Source of the DNA: Candidatus Desulfovibrio intestinipullorum
GTDB lineage: Bacteria > Desulfobacterota > Desulfovibrionia > Desulfovibrionales > Desulfovibrionaceae
Reading direction: 5' to 3'
Length of the DNA: 64,000 nt
NCBI GenBank assembly: GCA_019113165.1
Contig: DXHV01000077.1
Location: forward strand, 46,777-110,776
The notes beneath the pieces are model-generated. The model did not search any database. It worked only from the letters and a program-made list of their open reading frames with translations, and was not told where the DNA came from. This document shows positions 60,972 through 64,000 of this stretch, piece after piece (the stretch's first letter is position 1; every line of letters begins with the position of its first letter). The translations under genes and the position numbers were made by a program.

Positions 60972-61987
60972 CGAAAAAATGTTTCCGCGCAGACAGGCTG
61001 ACAGGAGTGTCAGTGTCGCATGCGGCCTCCTTGAATGATGAAAAATTGTATCCGAACAGAGGGTACTTGTACAGCAATAATTTGTTTTTACTGTAAAAAC
61101 AAAAGTGTTAATTTAGTGTTGGTCCAAGGTGTGCCGGCAGGGTCAGAAAGGGAGACAGGGACTGTCCGCAATCGGCAACCGGGAATCGGAAGCCACACTC
61201 GAGAATCGGGAGCTTTCCTGTGTCAGGCTTTGAGCCACTGCGCCCCTGAATCTGCATCAGGGGGCTGGATGTCCAGGAAGCAGGTCGTTTCGGCTCTCTT
61301 GCCCGCAAGGCCAGCAAGGACATGCCCATCGGGAAGATGCCAGGGAGCCGGCGTGCATGCTGTGTGCGCAGAACAACGGAGGCACAATCGGCATGGCCTG
61401 TGGGACGGACAGGGACCTTCACGTACCGTCCTTATCAAAAGCGCAGAAGGCGTTCCTGGGAATATCGCGCCATCACCTGCCATGAGGCGCACAGGGAAAC
61501 AGACGTTCCCTGAAGGACGAGGCTCTTGCCCGGTCAGACAGAATCGGCAAGGCCGTCATCAGGGAGAGCAGGGGAAGAAGGGCCTTTGCAGGACGCCAGC
61601 ACCTGGACAGGGTATGGAAAACGGCAAGAAGAAGGGCAGCGATACAAGGGCAAGGCGCAGCTGTTCACCGAAAAAACGTCATTCGTCTTTTGCACTTGCA
61701 GCAAATTTCCTGATTTCTCAGGATTCCTGATGCCGGAGAAAAAGGCGGCACAACAGACATCTCCCCTGCTCCGTTTCATTGTCATTGTCGGAATCAACAT
61801 ACATGTTCAATATACAATGAAATCCCACGCAGAATGATGTGATGCAAAAGATAGTACCGAACTCTGAAATTTTTTGGAAGAAATCTCGCAACTCCTCCAG
61901 AAAAGCAGAAATCATTGCACAATTTTCTTGACAGTTTTTTCTGAAATACGGATTATTTTATCGATATTTCACGTGGAGGTGAATGTC

Positions 61988-63439
61988 ATGCGCAAACTGA
62001 CTGTCTTCCTGGCCGGCGCAGTCCTTGCTGCAGGTCTTTGCGCCGCACCAACATCCTCTATGGCCTACGAGGCCATCTGTGGCCCCCTGGGCGTCCTTCA
62101 TTACCAGAAGGAGAAATCCTACGGTGGCTACGTGCTCTACACAAATCACACGGGTGGCACAAAGACCTACCTCATTGATCTTGAGGGCAATGTCGTCCAC
62201 GAATGGGATCACGGGCGCATAGGCTTCATGGCCGAGCTCCTGCCCAACGGACATTTGTTGCGCTCGGAACAGGGCCCCGGTTCCCCAGTGAGCTTTGGCG
62301 GATGGCACGGCACACTGCGCGAGTACGACTGGGACGGCAATGTGGTCTGGGAATACACCCTGCGCGACAAGAACAAGGTCGCCCACCACGGCTACGATCG
62401 TCTGCCCAACGGCAATACCGCTCTGCTCATCTGGGAAAGGATGAGCTGGGATGAAATGATTAGCAAAGGACGCGATCCCAAGGATCCCACCGTCTACAAG
62501 GACGGCTTCAAGTACCCCGACGGCACTGTGCTGCATGATGTGTGGCCGGATGCCATTATCGAAATTGATTCCAAGGGCAAGGTTGTCTGGGAATTTCATG
62601 TGAAGGACCATATCGGTACTGCCAGGGATCAGTGGGATCCGAACTACCATCTGCCCTTTGGCTACAAGCCGGCCTATTTCGCCGGCCCGGACTGGACGCA
62701 CTGGAATTCCATACGCTACAATCCCAAGACCGATCAGTACCTTGTAAACTCCCGCGACTGGGGTGAAATGTACATCATCGATCGCAAGACCAAGAAAATG
62801 GTCTGGCGCTGGGGCAACCCCTATGCCTACGGAGCTGGCACCAAGGAACAGGGCTACGCTCGCGATGGAGATCAGATCCTTTTCGGTGCCCACGACTGCA
62901 ACTGGCTGCCCAACGGCAATGTGAGCATCTTCGACAATGGAACCAAGCGCCCCAGCGGCAACTACAGTGCTGCCTACGAGATAGAGCGCGACGGCACCTT
63001 CACTGGCGGCAAGATCGTCTGGTCCTTCAAGACCGACGATTCGAACAGCTTCTATTCCGACTACCAGAGTTCGGCACAAAAGCTCCCCAACGGCAACTGG
63101 CAGATTACAGCCACCAGAAACGGCCATGTTTTCGAAGTGACACCTGCGGGCGAAGTCGTCTGGGAATTCCTCAATCCCATGTCCGGCGACAAAGCATACT
63201 GTGTGAGAAAGGACAAGAACCCCTTTGTCGAAATTCATCGCGCCTTCCGCTACGCGGCTGATGCTCCCGAGCTCAAGGGCCGGGTTCTGAAGCCCATCCG
63301 CAAGCTCGCTCCCGATTGCCCGGACTGGACAAAGCTCTTGCAGTTCAAGCCATCTCCCTGCGGGAACAAGTCTCCGAAGACGAACAACGATGGCAACGAG
63401 AACACCAAGGGCTATGACTACGCTGTGCCTCAAAAGTAG
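61988..63439 (+). CDS. Aryl-sulfate sulfotransferase (ASST-like), exported
   Basis: Signal peptide MRKLTVFLAGAVLAAGLCAAPTSSMAYEA; repeated beta-propeller-like VVWEY/VVWEF...LPNGN blades; WTHWNSIRYNPKTDQYLVNSRDWGEMYIIDRKTKKMVWRWG; HDCNWLPNGNVSIFDNG. Confidence 0.9.
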   Translation: MRKLTVFLAGAVLAAGLCAAPTSSMAYEAICGPLGVLHYQKEKSYGGYVLYTNHTGGTKTYLIDLEGNVVHEWDHGRIGFMAELLPNGHLLRSEQGPGSPVSFGGWHGTLREYDWDGNVVWEYTLRDKNKVAHHGYDRLPNGNTALLIWERMSWDEMISKGRDPKDPTVYKDGFKYPDGTVLHDVWPDAIIEIDSKGKVVWEFHVKDHIGTARDQWDPNYHLPFGYKPAYFAGPDWTHWNSIRYNPKTDQYLVNSRDWGEMYIIDRKTKKMVWRWGNPYAYGAGTKEQGYARDGDQILFGAHDCNWLPNGNVSIFDNGTKRPSGNYSAAYEIERDGTFTGGKIVWSFKTDDSNSFYSDYQSSAQKLPNGNWQITATRNGHVFEVTPAGEVVWEFLNPMSGDKAYCVRKDKNPFVEIHRAFRYAADAPELKGRVLKPIRKLAPDCPDWTKLLQFKPSPCGNKSPKTNNDGNENTKGYDYAVPQK

Positions 63440-63686
63440 CTAATCTCTTTAGCCGGGCTGCACTTTGGCAAGAGGCAGGCTCAGGATATCTTCCGCTCCT
63501 CTGCACAAGGCAGTTTCGCACAAGCTTTTTCTCCTGCAGGGCTCCCGATGGGCTCTCTGCAGGAGTTTTTGTTTGCGTGGCATATGCACAGAGGCTCTGT
63601 GCCAAAATGGCCGTTTCATTGGCTCCGGTACTGAGGGCGCCCGCGGTCTTTGCTCTCCTGGAGGCGGATGAAGTCGTTCCATCTAG

Positions 63687-64000
63687 GTCGTGTTGACAAA
63701 ATCGAAAGCCAGCCAATCTGACTTCGACTTTGCCATAGGGTGTGATTTTGATATTGTATCCATACAGATCCACTAAGGAGCCTTCTGCATGGATGCCGTC
63801 AAAGCTCACCACCGACATGATATCACTGATGAACTTTGGGACAAGATTGCATCGTTTTTCTCCAATAGCACGGGGAAGCGTGGTCGCCCTGCCGGAGACA
63901 ACAGACGCTTTTTCAACGCTGTCATATGGGTTATGCGCTCGGGGGCGCCTTGGCGAGATCTCCCTCCAGATTATGGGAATTGGAACAGCATTTTTGTGAG
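63687..64000 (+). mobile_element. IS5-family insertion sequence, left portion (truncated by window edge)
   Basis: Transposase start at 63789; candidate left end GTCGTGTTGACAAAATCGAAAGC right after CTAG at 63683-63686. End position inferred. Confidence 0.6.
63789..64000 (+). CDS. IS5-family transposase N-terminus (IS427/DUF4096-type), incomplete
   Basis: Not in ORF track. MDAVKAHHRHDITDELWDKIASFFSNSTGKRGRPAGDNRRFFNAVIWVMRSGAPWRDLPPDYGNWNSIFV; RBS aagg upstream. Confidence 0.9.
   Translation, partial: MDAVKAHHRHDITDELWDKIASFFSNSTGKRGRPAGDNRRFFNAVIWVMRSGAPWRDLPPDYGNWNSIFV

Noticed and set aside
61035-61730. 231-aa ORF as a real gene
   Set aside because: No motif, atypical composition, no RBS.

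Overview
Window from a Desulfovibrio-type sulfite/sulfate-reducing bacterium (dsrABD present), mostly ordinary chromosome. By position: polysaccharide deacetylase cut by the left edge; a duplicated tRNA-Val/tRNA-Asp pair; surface-polysaccharide genes (phosphoglycosyltransferase, glycosyltransferases, UDP-GlcNAc 4-epimerase-like); AsmA; a metallo-beta-lactamase-fold hydrolase; tRNA-Arg; a catabolic locus of about 11 kb (IclR regulator, BCCT transporter, RidA, FAD amine/amino-acid oxidoreductase, ADP-forming acyl-CoA synthetase, four-subunit 2-oxoacid:ferredoxin oxidoreductase, divergent MFS transporter); queE/queD; a six-gene set of mini fatty-acid-synthase-like proteins plus an alpha-oxoamine synthase (BioF-like); dsrABD; rlpA; a DegT aminotransferase; lepA; the F1 ATP synthase operon; pyrD/pyrK; asd; a TtcA/TtuA-like protein; speB; a DUF533 protein; a D-2-hydroxyacid dehydrogenase; an aryl-sulfate sulfotransferase; and the start of an IS5-family transposase at the right edge. 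Main candidates for follow-up: (1) the FAS-like plus BioF-like cluster at 24744-29070; (2) the predicted oxidative-deamination/substrate-level-phosphorylation locus with a shared 17-bp palindromic operator ATACCG-N5-CGGTAT; (3) a multi-hairpin locus at 10012-10290 resembling an IS200/IS605 right end/omega-RNA without tnpB; (4) a compact branched RNA-like fold upstream of the atp operon. No tools were run; family calls come from reading motifs and hairpins from base matching by eye.
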